NCBI RefSeq assembly: GCF_000237085.1 | Contig: NC_016627.1 | Span: forward strand, 2,728,118-2,792,117 | Source of the DNA: Acetivibrio clariflavus DSM 19732 | Lineage (GTDB): Bacteria > Bacillota > Clostridia > Acetivibrionales > Acetivibrionaceae | Reading direction: 5' to 3' | DNA length: 64,000 nt | In this document: positions 10,306 through 21,011 of the stretch, in pieces | How the letters are laid out: each line of letters begins with the position of its first letter | Numbering within the stretch: position 1 is the stretch's first letter | Made by a program: the position numbers and the translations under genes | Notes under the pieces: model-generated | Databases searched by the model: none | The model's input: the letters and a program-made list of their open reading frames with translations, nothing else | What the model was told of the DNA's origin: nothing

Positions 10306-11244
10306 CTATAGTGAAATGGCTTGGTTTATATCCTCTTTCATTCTCAGTGCTTCTGCTCTTGAAGCTTCATTAAATCTATCCTCAGTATATATACCTTTCC
10401 ACTGTTCATCTTTATAAGCACACATTATACTTCTTGAAGCATTTACTATTGCACCTAATCCATCACTTTTAAAAGAATGGGCAACATCCCTTGCTGTGCC
10501 ACCCTGTGCACCATAACCGGGGACCAGGATATAAGCATTTTTTAAAATTTTTCTCAATATTTTGGCCTGATTGGGATATGTAGCACCTACAACCGCACCA
10601 ACATTGCTGTAACCGTATTTTCCTATGACATTTGCACCCCAATCGTTTACATATTCGGCCACCTTTTCATAAATACTCTTACCTTCATGGGTCAAGAGAT
10701 CCTGAATTTGTCCCGATGATTTATTTGAAGTCTTTACAAGTACGAAGATTCCTTTTCCATATTTGGCACAATCATTCACAAAAGGCTTTATTCCGTCAAT
10801 ACCCAGATAAGGATTCACCGTTAAAGCATCTACGTCATAAACAGCCTCATCGATGTTTTCATCAATTTTGGTTTTTCCCAGAAAAGCTGAGGAATAGGCT
10901 TCTGCCGTAGGTCCTATGTCGTTTCTTTTTCCGTCTGCGATACAAATCAAACCTTTTTCCTTTGCATATCTGCATGTTTCATAAAAGACCTTTATACCTT
11001 CAATGCCATACATCTCATAATATGCCAACTGCGGCTTAACAGCCGGAATAATATCATAAAGGGAATCTATTAAAATTTTGTTAAACTTTAATATAGCTTC
11101 TGCTGCACCTTTTAAATTTGCCCCGTATTTTTCAAACATCTCTTCTTTTATAAAATTAGGAACATAGTCTATTTTAGGATCAAGTCCAACAACGGTAGGA
11201 TTGTTTTTCTCTTTTATTTTTTCGATTAAGTTATCTATAAACAT
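10306..11244 (-). CDS. pyrF: Orotidine 5'-phosphate decarboxylase (long form)
   Basis: 312 residues, the longer type of OMP decarboxylase (usual short form ~240). Converts OMP to UMP, the last step of the pathway. Catalytic region CIADGKRNDIG near residue 95 carries the Asp-x-Lys-x-x-Asp set; substrate phosphate-binding residues lie in VPGYGAQGG near residue 240. Start ATG at 11244 with GGAG upstream. Lies between pyrC and carA. Confidence 0.93.
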   Translation of the reverse strand: MFIDNLIEKIKEKNNPTVVGLDPKIDYVPNFIKEEMFEKYGANLKGAAEAILKFNKILIDSLYDIIPAVKPQLAYYEMYGIEGIKVFYETCRYAKEKGLICIADGKRNDIGPTAEAYSSAFLGKTKIDENIDEAVYDVDALTVNPYLGIDGIKPFVNDCAKYGKGIFVLVKTSNKSSGQIQDLLTHEGKSIYEKVAEYVNDWGANVIGKYGYSNVGAVVGATYPNQAKILRKILKNAYILVPGYGAQGGTARDVAHSFKSDGLGAIVNASRSIMCAYKDEQWKGIYTEDRFNEASRAEALRMKEDINQAISL

Positions 11245-11331
11245 CGCTCTTGCTCTCCTTCTTAAATGTTTTAATTATAAATAAACTTCCAAACTAATGA
11301 TTTTTTCTTTTCAAATCTGGAACTGTAACGG

Positions 11332-12618
11332 TTATAACAACACTTTTTCCCTAACCACTACATTGCCGTTTACAATGGTATAATAAACAGTACCTTGCAG
11401 TTTAAAACCGTTAAAAGGCGAATTTTTACTTTTTGAACTGAATTTATTCACATCCACAACATACTCTTCATCCGGGTCAATTATTGTCAAATCGGCACTG
11501 TTTCCAATTTCTATAGAACCTTTGTTAAGCCCTAAAATCTTCGAAGGATTCACACACATTTTTTCAATCAACTGTTCCAATGTAAGATGGCCCGGTTTAA
11601 CCAGGTAAGTTATACTTAGAGGAAGAGCCGTCTCAAAACCAACCATTCCATTTGCTGCCAATGCAAACTCAACATTTTTTTCGTCTTCATGGTGAGGTGC
11701 ATGATCAGTCGCTATAATATCGATAGTTCCATCTTTAAGTCCTTCAATAATGGCTTCAACATCTTTTTTAGTCCTTAAGGGAGGATTTACCTTGGCCAGA
11801 GTATTAAAACCATTACAAGCATCTTCTGTAAGCGTAAAATAGTGAGGACAGGTCTCACAGGTAACTTTTACTCCACGGCTCTTTGCATGCCTTATAAGGT
11901 CTACTGACAACTCAGTGCTCACATGAGCTATATGAATGGGAACCTTTGTATATTCAGCAAGGATAAGATCCCTTGCAACCATTATTTCTTCAGCAGCCGA
12001 CGGAATGCCTTTAAGTCCAAGAACTGTAGACATATACCCCTCATTCATACATCCCTCGTCTGCAAGATCGAGGTCCTCACAATGGGAAATTACAGTTATA
12101 TCAAACATAGAAGAATATTGAAGCGCTTTTTTCATAAGAGAAGAGTTTTTAAGGGGTCTTCCGTCATCAGAAATTGCCACTGCACCTGCAAATTTCAATT
12201 CCCCTATTTCAGAAAGCTCTTCACCCTTCAGCCCTTTAGATATTGCTCCTATAGGATAAACATTTACCACACCGTCTTGTTTTGCTTTATTGATAATGTA
12301 CTTTACAATTGCCTGATTATCTATTACAGGATTTGTATTGGGCATACATGCAATTGAAGTAAAACCTCCTTTTGCTGCACTTCTTGTGCCCGTTTCAATA
12401 TCTTCCTTATATTCAAATCCCGGATCCCTCAAATGGCAATGAGCATCAACAAGCCCCGGTATTACGTATTTTCCTTCTGCATAAATTATATCACCACTCA
12501 CAAAATCCAAATCTTTGCCTATTTCCGCAATTTTACCGTTTTCTATCAGTATATCGAGACAGTCATTTATTTTTGATTTCGCGTCAACAACACGACCACC
12601 TTTAATTAATGTTCTCAA
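11332..12618 (-). CDS. pyrC: Dihydroorotase
   Basis: 428 residues, the class I (long, amidohydrolase) type. Closes carbamoyl-aspartate to dihydroorotate. The zinc site motif [17 protein letters not shown] lies at about residues 58-74; the third-metal region is near ISHCED, and the catalytic Asp is in [14 protein letters not shown] near residue 305. The start is TTG at 12618 with GGAGGG six bases upstream; the gene begins inside pyrB (17-base overlap), so translation is coupled. Confidence 0.95.
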   Translation of the reverse strand: MRTLIKGGRVVDAKSKINDCLDILIENGKIAEIGKDLDFVSGDIIYAEGKYVIPGLVDAHCHLRDPGFEYKEDIETGTRSAAKGGFTSIACMPNTNPVIDNQAIVKYIINKAKQDGVVNVYPIGAISKGLKGEELSEIGELKFAGAVAISDDGRPLKNSSLMKKALQYSSMFDITVISHCEDLDLADEGCMNEGYMSTVLGLKGIPSAAEEIMVARDLILAEYTKVPIHIAHVSTELSVDLIRHAKSRGVKVTCETCPHYFTLTEDACNGFNTLAKVNPPLRTKKDVEAIIEGLKDGTIDIIATDHAPHHEDEKNVEFALAANGMVGFETALPLSITYLVKPGHLTLEQLIEKMCVNPSKILGLNKGSIEIGNSADLTIIDPDEEYVVDVNKFSSKSKNSPFNGFKLQGTVYYTIVNGNVVVREKVLL

Positions 12619-13540
12619 CAGAATCCCTCCTTGTCAAAAGATACAATAGTGCCATTCTGACCGCCACTCCATTTGTAACCTGTTCATTTATAAGAGACTT
12701 TTCGCAGTCTACGACACCGGAAGACAACTCAACACCCCTGTTTACAGGTCCGGGATGCATAATCAAAGCATCTTCCTTTGCAAGTTTTAAACGTTTCTCA
12801 TCAAGACCGAAAAATCTCGAATATTCACGTATACTTGGAAACAAACCTTTTTTCTGTCTTTCCAGCTGGATTCTAAGCCCCATAACCACATCAGCATCAA
12901 TCAATGCCTCCTGAACTGTATTAAAGGCCTTAACTCCAAGTTTTTCGATCTCCGGTGGCAAAAGGGTGGCTGGTCCGGCAACACAAACTTCGGCGCCAAG
13001 CTTTGTCATTCCATATATATTGCTCCTGGCAACCCTGCTGTGATATATATCTCCTATAATTGCCACTTTCAGTCCTTTGAGACTGCCCTTTTTCTCAACT
13101 ATGGTAAACATGTCAAGCAATGCTTGAGTAGGATGCTCATTCATACCGTCTCCTGCATTAATAACCGATGCGTTTATATTTTTTGCAATAAGATGCGGTG
13201 CTCCCGACATTGGATGTCTTATAATAATAACATCGGTCCCCATCATATCTATGGTCTTGGCAGTATCAATCAAAGTCTCACCCTTAGCAACACTGCTGCT
13301 TGAAGCTGAAACATTGGCGGAACTTGCACTCATATACTTTGATGCCAGTTCAAAAGATAGTCTCGTCCTTGTGCTGTTCTCATAAAACAAAGTGACAATG
13401 GATTTTCCCTGAAGATGCGGAGTCTTTTTGTTTTTTGAAATAAGGATATACTTCATCGTCTTTGCTGTGTTTAAAATGTATTCAATCTCTTCTGCTGTAA
13501 GTTCCTTAAGGCCCAATAAATCTTTTGACTTTAAAACCAT
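12602..13540 (-). CDS. pyrB: Aspartate carbamoyltransferase, catalytic subunit
   Basis: About 312 residues. Joins carbamoyl phosphate and aspartate. The carbamoyl-phosphate loop is [11 protein letters not shown] (about residue 55), and HPTQALLDM (about 135) is the second transcarbamylase signature. No pyrI-like regulatory gene follows, so control is probably at expression. GAGGTG precedes the ATG at 13540 by five bases; an adjacent ATG one codon earlier is possible. A 360-bp leader separates it from pyrR and contains a small ORF and a terminator (see those entries). Confidence 0.95.
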   Translation of the reverse strand: MVLKSKDLLGLKELTAEEIEYILNTAKTMKYILISKNKKTPHLQGKSIVTLFYENSTRTRLSFELASKYMSASSANVSASSSSVAKGETLIDTAKTIDMMGTDVIIIRHPMSGAPHLIAKNINASVINAGDGMNEHPTQALLDMFTIVEKKGSLKGLKVAIIGDIYHSRVARSNIYGMTKLGAEVCVAGPATLLPPEIEKLGVKAFNTVQEALIDADVVMGLRIQLERQKKGLFPSIREYSRFFGLDEKRLKLAKEDALIMHPGPVNRGVELSSGVVDCEKSLINEQVTNGVAVRMALLYLLTRRDSVENIN

Positions 13541-13653
13541 CATAGCACCTCACTAAACTTATATTTAAAATACTTTTTTAATCATTTTCTTCCACTATGC
13601 CCTGAAAAAGTACTAAAATTTTCAAGACCAAATACCGATTAGTTTTCCTCTTT

Positions 13654-13830
13654 TCAAGCGTTGGAAAATGGTGTAAAAAAATAGCAAGGATAAATATCCT
13701 CACTATTTTTGAAAATAACTATTTTACCAATTGAATTATAAGATGTTTTATGCATTATATATATAAAAGGAAAATACATCATCATTTTCTCCCTTAATTT
13801 AGTTATGAACATGTTAATATGGCCTTTCAT
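13654..13830 (-). CDS. Candidate pyrB leader peptide (58 codons) overlapping a terminator
   Basis: An open frame of 58 codons in the pyrR-pyrB gap: ATG at 13830, TGA at 13656-13654, with AAAGG nine bases before the start. The peptide begins MKGHINMFITKLREKMMMYF and ends YFFTPFSNA. Codons ~19-26 form a U-rich stretch (Tyr-Phe-Pro-Phe-Ile-Tyr-Ile). The frame then runs right through the terminator hairpin at 13676-13710 and stops just beyond it. This is the layout of the E. coli pyrBI leader (pyrL), in which ribosomes closely following a UTP-starved polymerase block terminator folding. No similarity beyond layout is claimed. Confidence 0.5.
   Translation of the reverse strand: MKGHINMFITKLREKMMMYFPFIYIMHKTSYNSIGKIVIFKNSEDIYPCYFFTPFSNA
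13676..13710 (-). terminator. Intrinsic terminator/attenuator before pyrB
   Basis: On the minus strand a 15-bp stem (two G-U pairs, loop AUUU) has as its core AGGAT pairing with ATCCT and as its base AAAAATAG pairing with CTATTTTT, followed directly by T residues. It lies ~136 bases before the pyrB start, inside the transcript, so it should act as an attenuator. No PyrR binding loop was found next to it. Confidence 0.7.
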
Positions 13831-13902
13831 ATCAAATATCCTTTCCTAGATTAATTCAAAACAGATTTAAAATCATATATAAACCAATTGAACTTATATA
13901 AA

Positions 13903-14478
<576 letters not shown>

Positions 14479-14522
14479 TTATACAGTACATTTATTTCTA
14501 TAATCATTATTACATTTATACC

Positions 14523-14556
14523 AAAAAAGCTTCTTGCCAGATGACGGCAAGAAGCT
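14523..14556 (-). terminator. PyrR-controlled attenuator terminator before pyrR
   Basis: Perfect 11-bp stem AGCTTCTTGCC / GGCAAGAAGCT with a 7-base loop and a run of six T on the minus strand. It lies 50 bases before the pyrR start and downstream of the PyrR RNA site, the usual arrangement of a pyr attenuator. Confidence 0.9.
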
Positions 14557-14618
14557 AGAATACATAGCATATTTTAAATACATATACTTAAATATGTATA
14601 CTCTTATACTCTCATGCG

Positions 14619-14642
14619 CCACCTTTCAGCCTCACAGGACTT
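14619..14642 (-). promoter_or_regulatory. PyrR RNA-binding loop (anti-antiterminator)
   Basis: The minus-strand sequence AAGTCCTGTGAGGCTGAAAG matches the conserved PyrR recognition element (AGUCCnGnGAGGCU followed by an AAGG-like segment) known from Bacillus pyr leaders. It lies between the predicted promoter and the terminator at 14523-14556. Confidence 0.88.
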
Positions 14643-14670
14643 AATTAAAGGTAACTATTCAATTAATAAT

Positions 14671-14699
14671 ATACTAACATAACAAAAAATTAATGTCTA
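14671..14699 (-). promoter_or_regulatory. Predicted sigma-A promoter of the pyr operon
   Basis: TAGACA (14699-14694), 17 bases, TAGTAT (14676-14671) on the minus strand. Transcription would start near 14664, ~22 bases before the PyrR-binding loop. Confidence 0.6.
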
Positions 14700-14735
14700 T
14701 ATTTAATTTTAAAATTTTTAAAAATTCATCATCCA

Positions 14736-15170
14736 TTATCTGTTAACTCTTGCTCTAGGCTCTCGCCTTAGATTTATCCCCAATATGCCCCCAATTGAAC
14801 CTGCAATCACACCTATTATAAACATTATTATCACATGACTGTTAATGGAATAATCTCTGTATGCCAAACTGCTGACTAGGAATAAAATACCCATATACAA
14901 AAGTCCGACAATTCCTCCATTTAACCAGCCCTTCCTTTTAATCTTGCTACTGGATATCCAACCGGCTACTACTATACTTACTAATGTAGTTATAATAACT
15001 GCCGAAGGAAAAAATTTATCCGGAAAATCGGTATAGTACAAAAAGAAAGCAAAAATCCAGAACAGCGGTATGGTTATCAAATATGCTATTGCTATACCTT
15101 TAACCATCGATACGATGTTTGCGTGCTCGCTTATGATGTTTTTGGCCGTTTGGCCCGTTTTGTTTATCAT
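14736..15170 (-). CDS. TIGR04086-type small membrane protein
   Basis: 144 residues with four predicted membrane helices (about residues 24-46, 57-73, 87-105 and 113-132) and a basic C-terminal tail (NLRREPRARVNR). Hydrophobic pattern and length fit the TIGR04086/DUF3792 membrane family found in sporulating Firmicutes; function unknown. The ribosome site is a G6 run five bases before the ATG, and half of it lies in the 17-bp arm of an inverted repeat (15179-15220), so initiation may depend on RNA folding. A terminator-free gap of ~70 bases follows to the pyr promoter. Confidence 0.65.
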   Translation of the reverse strand: MINKTGQTAKNIISEHANIVSMVKGIAIAYLITIPLFWIFAFFLYYTDFPDKFFPSAVIITTLVSIVVAGWISSSKIKRKGWLNGGIVGLLYMGILFLVSSLAYRDYSINSHVIIMFIIGVIAGSIGGILGINLRREPRARVNR

Positions 15171-15178
15171 AAAAACCC

Positions 15179-15220
15179 CCCAATAAATTATTAATATGCT
15201 TACATTAATAATTTATTGGG
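15179..15220 (-). repeat. Perfect 17-bp inverted repeat overlapping a ribosome-binding site
   Basis: Arms 15179-15195 and 15204-15220 are perfect complements (CCCAATAAATTATTAAT and its reverse complement) around an 8-base loop. In the minus-strand mRNA the GGG end of one arm is half of the G6 ribosome site for the membrane protein at 15170. It may act as a fold that hides the ribosome site, or partly as a terminator for the small gene upstream. Confidence 0.6.
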
Positions 15221-15262
15221 ATGATTATTTTATTAGAACCAAAATAAACTTGACTTTTTTAT

Positions 15263-15430
15263 TTATTTGTTTTCTTCTTTCATATCGTTTTTATAAAGGG
15301 TCAATATACATTCATCCAATTGTTCCTCTGTAAATACACCTTCCTGGATCATTTTCCTGTATGCCGGTTTATTTTTCATCATACTAAGGTATATTTCAAA
15401 GTCAATATTGTTCTTATTTTCTTTTACCAT
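15263..15430 (-). CDS. Small hypothetical protein (55 aa)
   Basis: An open frame of 55 codons with a strong ribosome site (GAGGAGG-type, eight bases before ATG 15430). The product starts MVKENKNNIDFEIYLSMMKN and ends KNDMKEENK; it is acidic/charged with two helical stretches and no membrane segment. The ribosome site, codon pattern and position support a real gene. No family recognised. Confidence 0.6.
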   Translation of the reverse strand: MVKENKNNIDFEIYLSMMKNKPAYRKMIQEGVFTEEQLDECILTLYKNDMKEENK

Positions 15431-15544
15431 TTCATTTCCTCCTCGTTGTTACCATATCTTCACACTCTTTATTTACATACTTATATATTTTAGATAAAAT
15501 TGTAAATATTTTCAATAATTTTTTCAATTTTAAAAAAATTTTAG

Positions 15545-15573
15545 TTTACAAGGAACTTTTATATAATTATATA
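15545..15573 (+). promoter_or_regulatory. Predicted sigma-A promoter
   Basis: TTTACA (15545-15550), 17 bases, TATATA (15568-15573), 42 bases before the ATG of the secreted YcdB-like protein. Confidence 0.55.
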
Positions 15574-15615
15574 AGTCTAATGTATATAAACGCATCAAGA
15601 CAAGGAGTGATTTTA

Positions 15616-17766
15616 ATGAAATCCAAAATTGCACTTTTTAGTGTATTGTTATTAATTTTTAGCATATTAGTGCCTGCAACTGTATTTGCAGCCACAGACC
15701 CAGGTCTCGAGAATGCCATAAAAGCAACAAAACAATTGTTTGATATTCCCGACAGCCTCAGTAACTTTTCTTACAGCGTCAGAATTGAAGGAGATTTAAA
15801 AATTTGGACTCTGAACTGGAGTTCAAAAGACAATGACGGCACAAGTATCGAGGTGTCCATTGACAATACCGGGGATGTTTTAAGCTATTACAGGTACATA
15901 AGCAATGAAATCATAAAAAAACTTCCTGCATTAACTGAATCTGAAGCTCAAAAAAAAGCTGAAGAAATTATTGAAAAACTCAATCCAAACATACTTGACA
16001 GCATAAAGATATTAAAAAGGAATCGAAATGTTTCAATTAATGATAACGCATACTATTTTAGTTTTGTCAGAACCCACAACGGTATAGTCTTCCCCAAAAA
16101 CGGCATAGAAATCTCCATAAACAAACAAACCGGTGAACTTGAAAGTTACAGTAAGAATTGGTCAAAAGACCTGGTCTTCCCTTCTGCTGATAAAGCAATA
16201 ACTCTTGAAGAAGCCCAAAAGGCTTTTAAAAAGAATCTGGGTCTTGCCCTTACATACAAATCTTCATTAGAAAACAAAAATATTAAAGTATATGGTGCTT
16301 ATTCTCCCATATATAATTCCTACTACTATATTGACGCTTTTACAGGGGAGAAAATCAATCTTGGCAGCAGATACTACGACACAGCTTATGGCATGACTTT
16401 AAAGCTAGGTTTTTCACTTGAATTTTCAGAAGTAGCATTTAATGAAATAGTACTTACTCCCGAAGAAATAGCCGCCGTGGAAGAAGTATCAAATCTATTG
16501 CCTCAGGAAGAAGCCGAAAAGATAGCTAGAGAATTAAATATTTTAGAACTTGACGACTCCTTTACTCTTTCAAGTGCACGCCTTTATAAAGGATGGTTTG
16601 AAAAAAATGGGTATGAGTGGAACCTGAATTTTACAAAATCCGATGAGAAAAACTATTCGAGAGTAAACGTAACAATTGATGCATCAACCGGTGAAATTAC
16701 AAGCTTCAGCACAGGATTTTCCATGCCCGATGATGATACAGTAAAATATGACAAAGACACCGCCAAAAAGGCTGTGGAAGAGTTTCTAAACCAAATACAG
16801 CCAATGAAGTTTAAAGAAACAAAACTTGAAGAAAGGGAAGATGAAATATCAACCGATGAAGAAATCGAAAAACCAAAATACTATTCTTTCCAATACACAA
16901 GAATGGTAAATGGCATTCCCTTTGAGGGCAATGGTATCACAGTAGAATACAATGCAGTTACCGGAAAGATTTTCGGTTACAATTTAGAATGGTATGACGT
17001 AGAATTTCCTTCTCTCGAAAAGGCAGTTTCATTAGACGAAATATATAATATTTTCTTTAGAGATATCGGATTGGAACTTCAATACACCACTGCAGCTCCT
17101 GAAATTATTTTCACAATGGAAAAAGCAGAAAATCCCAAACAGGAAGTGAAACTCGTATATGCTGTAAAATCCGATAAACCCGCAATACTTGACGCTTTTA
17201 CAGGAACTGTACTGGATTACTCCGGAAACCCCTATAAAGAAGAAAAGCCCCTTGAATATACTGATATTGCAGGACACTATGCTCAGGATGAAATTGAAGT
17301 TCTTGCCCAAGCAGGTATTGGGCTTGAAGGTCCCGAATTAAAACCCGATGAAAAAATCAAACAAAAAGATTTCCTGCTCTTAATCTCACAGATAATAAAT
17401 AATGGATATGCTTTTTACGGAAAACTTTCATTAAGTGACAATAATGAAACCGATAATCTTTACCAATTGCTTATGCAGGAAGGAATAATAAAAGAAAGTG
17501 AAATAAATCCGGATAGTCCTTTGACAAGGGAAGACAGCGTGAAATTTGTAATAAGAGCATTGAAATACGATAAAATAGCAGAACTAAGCGATATTTTCAA
17601 CTGCACCTTCAAAGACAAGGATGAAATAAATCCTGAACTTATCGGTCATGTTGTTATTGCAAAAGGACTTAACATTGTAAACGGCTATGGAAATTATTTC
17701 AGACCGAAAGAAGAACTGAAAAAAGCTGATGCCTTGATAATAATATACAATTATCTGCAGCTCTAA
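15616..17766 (+). CDS. Secreted YcdB/YcdC-domain protein with C-terminal SLH-like region
   Basis: 716 residues. Signal peptide: basic MKSK, then a hydrophobic core LFSVLLLIFSILVPAT and a VFA-AT cleavage site near residue 27. The body is made of repeats of a PepSY-like YcdB/YcdC module (recurring 'G-E-I/L-xSF/Y' turns such as DNTGDVLSYYRY, NKQTGELESYSKN, DASTGEITSFSTG, NAVTGKIFGYNLE). The last ~170 residues (YTDIAGHYAQDEIEVLAQAGI) look like S-layer homology repeats for attachment to the cell wall. The frame opens 12 codons earlier, but AAGGAG precedes the ATG at 15616. Function unknown; related proteins are thought to sit in the envelope of spore formers. Confidence 0.8.
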   Translation: MKSKIALFSVLLLIFSILVPATVFAATDPGLENAIKATKQLFDIPDSLSNFSYSVRIEGDLKIWTLNWSSKDNDGTSIEVSIDNTGDVLSYYRYISNEIIKKLPALTESEAQKKAEEIIEKLNPNILDSIKILKRNRNVSINDNAYYFSFVRTHNGIVFPKNGIEISINKQTGELESYSKNWSKDLVFPSADKAITLEEAQKAFKKNLGLALTYKSSLENKNIKVYGAYSPIYNSYYYIDAFTGEKINLGSRYYDTAYGMTLKLGFSLEFSEVAFNEIVLTPEEIAAVEEVSNLLPQEEAEKIARELNILELDDSFTLSSARLYKGWFEKNGYEWNLNFTKSDEKNYSRVNVTIDASTGEITSFSTGFSMPDDDTVKYDKDTAKKAVEEFLNQIQPMKFKETKLEEREDEISTDEEIEKPKYYSFQYTRMVNGIPFEGNGITVEYNAVTGKIFGYNLEWYDVEFPSLEKAVSLDEIYNIFFRDIGLELQYTTAAPEIIFTMEKAENPKQEVKLVYAVKSDKPAILDAFTGTVLDYSGNPYKEEKPLEYTDIAGHYAQDEIEVLAQAGIGLEGPELKPDEKIKQKDFLLLISQIINNGYAFYGKLSLSDNNETDNLYQLLMQEGIIKESEINPDSPLTREDSVKFVIRALKYDKIAELSDIFNCTFKDKDEINPELIGHVVIAKGLNIVNGYGNYFRPKEELKKADALIIIYNYLQL

Positions 17767-17787
17767 CTTTTACCATGCTTTTTAAAT

Positions 17788-17817
17788 GGAGGCTTTGTGC
17801 CTCCTTATTTTCTTTTA
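17788..17817 (+). terminator. Intrinsic terminator
   Basis: GGAGGC, loop TTTGT, GCCTCC, then a T-rich run, 20 bases after the YcdB-like gene. Confidence 0.8.
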
Positions 17818-17940
17818 ATTTTTAATTTTTTTTATTTATTAGTAGATATAAGCTGGAATGGATTTATTTAAATAAAATAAACTTTAAAAAAACGCTAAAA
17901 CTAATCAGGAATAAGAATTAAAATTGTAGGAGGTACAAAT

Positions 17941-18408
17941 ATGGGATTTTTAAATTTTTTATACAATAATAGCGAATCCTTAAAGAACGCTAATACTTCA
18001 AAGTCCAAAGCAAACTCGAAGCTTCAGCCCTTTAACGAAGAGTTCTCTTTGGATTTAAGTACGGAACCCTATGGTACCCATATAAAAGAATTGGATAATT
18101 CTTATTCAAACAGCGGTGTTGAGATGCAAGACACAAGAAACACCTTAAGAATCCTGTACAGCGGTATATTGGCTAAAAACGGTGCAAACGAAATATATGC
18201 CGTCATCGGATACGGCGATAACCTAAACTGGGAAAACGTTACCGAATATCCGATGCACAAGCTATCCGATGAAAAATTTGAGTTAATCTTCCCTGTAACA
18301 AGAGCAGGCCAAATAAATATGGCCTTTAGAGATTCTTCTAACAACTGGGATAACAACTCAGGAAACAACTATACCTTTTCCAATTATATCTACGAGGGCA
18401 GCCATTAA
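17941..18408 (+). CDS. Cytosolic protein with starch-binding-like CBM (CBM25/CBM53 type)
   Basis: 155 residues without signal peptide. The N-terminal ~65 residues are polar and probably disordered (SLKNANTSKSKANSK). Residues ~66-150 look like an Ig-like starch-binding module: LRILYSGILAKNGANEIYAV, GYGDNLNWENV, then MAFRDSSNNWDNNSGNNYTF, where the Trp-containing loops and the NWDNN turn match CBM25/53-type modules. With no catalytic domain and no export signal, it may bind intracellular glycogen or a maltodextrin. A good AGGAGG ribosome site precedes the ATG. Family assignment is by motif reading only. Confidence 0.65.
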   Translation: MGFLNFLYNNSESLKNANTSKSKANSKLQPFNEEFSLDLSTEPYGTHIKELDNSYSNSGVEMQDTRNTLRILYSGILAKNGANEIYAVIGYGDNLNWENVTEYPMHKLSDEKFELIFPVTRAGQINMAFRDSSNNWDNNSGNNYTFSNYIYEGSH

Positions 18409-18425
18409 GCTGCCCTTCCCTTTAT
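18396..18425 (+). terminator. Intrinsic terminator overlapping the CBM gene's stop codon
   Basis: GGGCAGC, 6-base loop containing the TAA stop, GCTGCCC, then TTCCCTTT. It may also serve the convergent yajC side weakly. Confidence 0.6.
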
Positions 18426-18493
18426 CTAACTGTTATTTTTGAACTAAAAGATAATTTCTATAATGCATAAAAATTTACTGAATTTCCAAAGCT

Positions 18494-18781
18494 TTATTTG
18501 TTTTCCGATGGTGTAACACTGTCAATGGCATATCTGAATACCTTAATTTTTGTTTTATCCACACCGGTTTCAATAGTAATTTCGTTATCCTTAATATTTA
18601 TAACCTTTCCCATTATTCCACCGATTGTCATTATCTCATCCCCAACCTTAATGGAATCCTGCATTTGCTTTCTGGCCTTTTCCTTCCTTTTATGCGGCAA
18701 AATTATTATTAAATACATAATTACCAGAAAAAATACAGGAAACAGCAAAGAAACTATAAACTCCTGAACACCTGTAGACAT
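18494..18781 (-). CDS. yajC: Preprotein translocase subunit YajC
   Basis: 95 residues: a single N-terminal membrane helix (FIVSLLFPVFFLVIMYLIII), then the YajC signature PHKRKEKARKQMQDSIKVGDEIMTIGGI and a small beta domain ending KTKIKVFRYAIDSV. It is an accessory of the SecDF complex. Follows queA-tgt as in many bacteria, but secD/secF are not next to it here. Confidence 0.93.
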   Translation of the reverse strand: MSTGVQEFIVSLLFPVFFLVIMYLIIILPHKRKEKARKQMQDSIKVGDEIMTIGGIMGKVINIKDNEITIETGVDKTKIKVFRYAIDSVTPSENK

Positions 18782-18810
18782 AACAGCCCCCTCCTTTTAT
18801 TTATATAAAT

Positions 18811-19947
<1,137 letters not shown>

Positions 19948-19985
19948 TCATCTTAAGTAATCTTTTAATATCTATTTTTTCACAA

Positions 19986-21011
19986 CTACTTTATAAACAT
20001 AGCATCTCCAAAACTGAAAAACCTGTATTTTTCTTTTATTGCTTCACTATAGGCATTCATAATTTTATCCTTTCCGGCCAGAGCACTAACTAACATCAAT
20101 AGTGTTGATTCAGGCAAGTGAAAATTGGTTATTAATTTATCCACAACTTTAAATTTATATCCCGGATAAATAAAAATATCCGTCCATCCGCTCTTCGGAT
20201 TCAAAAGCCCCGATTCATCTCCGACCGTCTCCAAAACCCTGCAGCTTGTCGTACCTACAGCTATAACATTTCCGCCCTTTTTCTTTGTAGTGTTGATTTT
20301 ATTACACTCTTCTTCACTTAAATTATAATACTCACTGTGCATTTTATGCTCAGAAACGTTTTCAACTTTTACGGGCCTAAAAGTACCAAGCCCAACATGT
20401 AATGTAACATAAGCAATTTCTACGCCTTTTTGCTTAATCTGTTCCAATAGATCTTTTGTAAAATGCAAACCTGCAGTAGGCGCCGCTGCAGAACCTTTGT
20501 GTTTGGAATATACTGTCTGATACCGTTCCCTGTCCTCAAGAGGTTTGGTTATATAGGGCGGAAGAGGCATTATTCCAATTTTGTCTAATATCTGTTCAAA
20601 GATTCCATCATATTCAAATCTTACAAGTCTATTACCTTCCTCAATCACATCCACTATTTCAGCTTTTAATTCTCCGTTCCCAAACACAAACCTTGCACCA
20701 GGCTTAGCTCTTTTGCCGGGTTTTAATATTACCTCCCATATATCTCCCCCGACGTTTTTCAGCAGTACAAATTCTATTTTCCCTCCGGTACCTTCCTTCT
20801 CACCGAGAAGTCTTGCCGGAATTACCCTTGTGTCATTCAAAACAAGGCAGTCTCCGGGGTTCAAATATTCTATTATATCTTTAAATATTCTATGTTCTAT
20901 AGCGCCCGTTTCCCTGTCTAAGACCATTAATCTCGATTGCTTTCTGTCTTTTAAAGGCTCCTGGGCAATAAGCTCTTGAGGTAAATCATAATAAAATTCA
21001 CTAACTTTCAT
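19986..21011 (-). CDS. queA: S-adenosylmethionine:tRNA ribosyltransferase-isomerase
   Basis: About 341 residues. Adds the epoxycyclopentane precursor of queuosine to preQ1-tRNA. Family motifs are intact: [15 protein letters not shown] at the N-terminus, [37 protein letters not shown] and [20 protein letters not shown]. First gene of queA-tgt-yajC; the ribosome site is weak (GGTG), with ATG 21011 preferred over TTG 21020. Confidence 0.95.
   Translation of the reverse strand: MKVSEFYYDLPQELIAQEPLKDRKQSRLMVLDRETGAIEHRIFKDIIEYLNPGDCLVLNDTRVIPARLLGEKEGTGGKIEFVLLKNVGGDIWEVILKPGKRAKPGARFVFGNGELKAEIVDVIEEGNRLVRFEYDGIFEQILDKIGIMPLPPYITKPLEDRERYQTVYSKHKGSAAAPTAGLHFTKDLLEQIKQKGVEIAYVTLHVGLGTFRPVKVENVSEHKMHSEYYNLSEEECNKINTTKKKGGNVIAVGTTSCRVLETVGDESGLLNPKSGWTDIFIYPGYKFKVVDKLITNFHLPESTLLMLVSALAGKDKIMNAYSEAIKEKYRFFSFGDAMFIK

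Noticed and set aside
13544-13902. A second PyrR-binding loop in the pyrB leader
   Set aside because: No AGUCC...GAGGCU-type segment is present on either strand; the GAGG in the terminator stem lacks the rest of the element.
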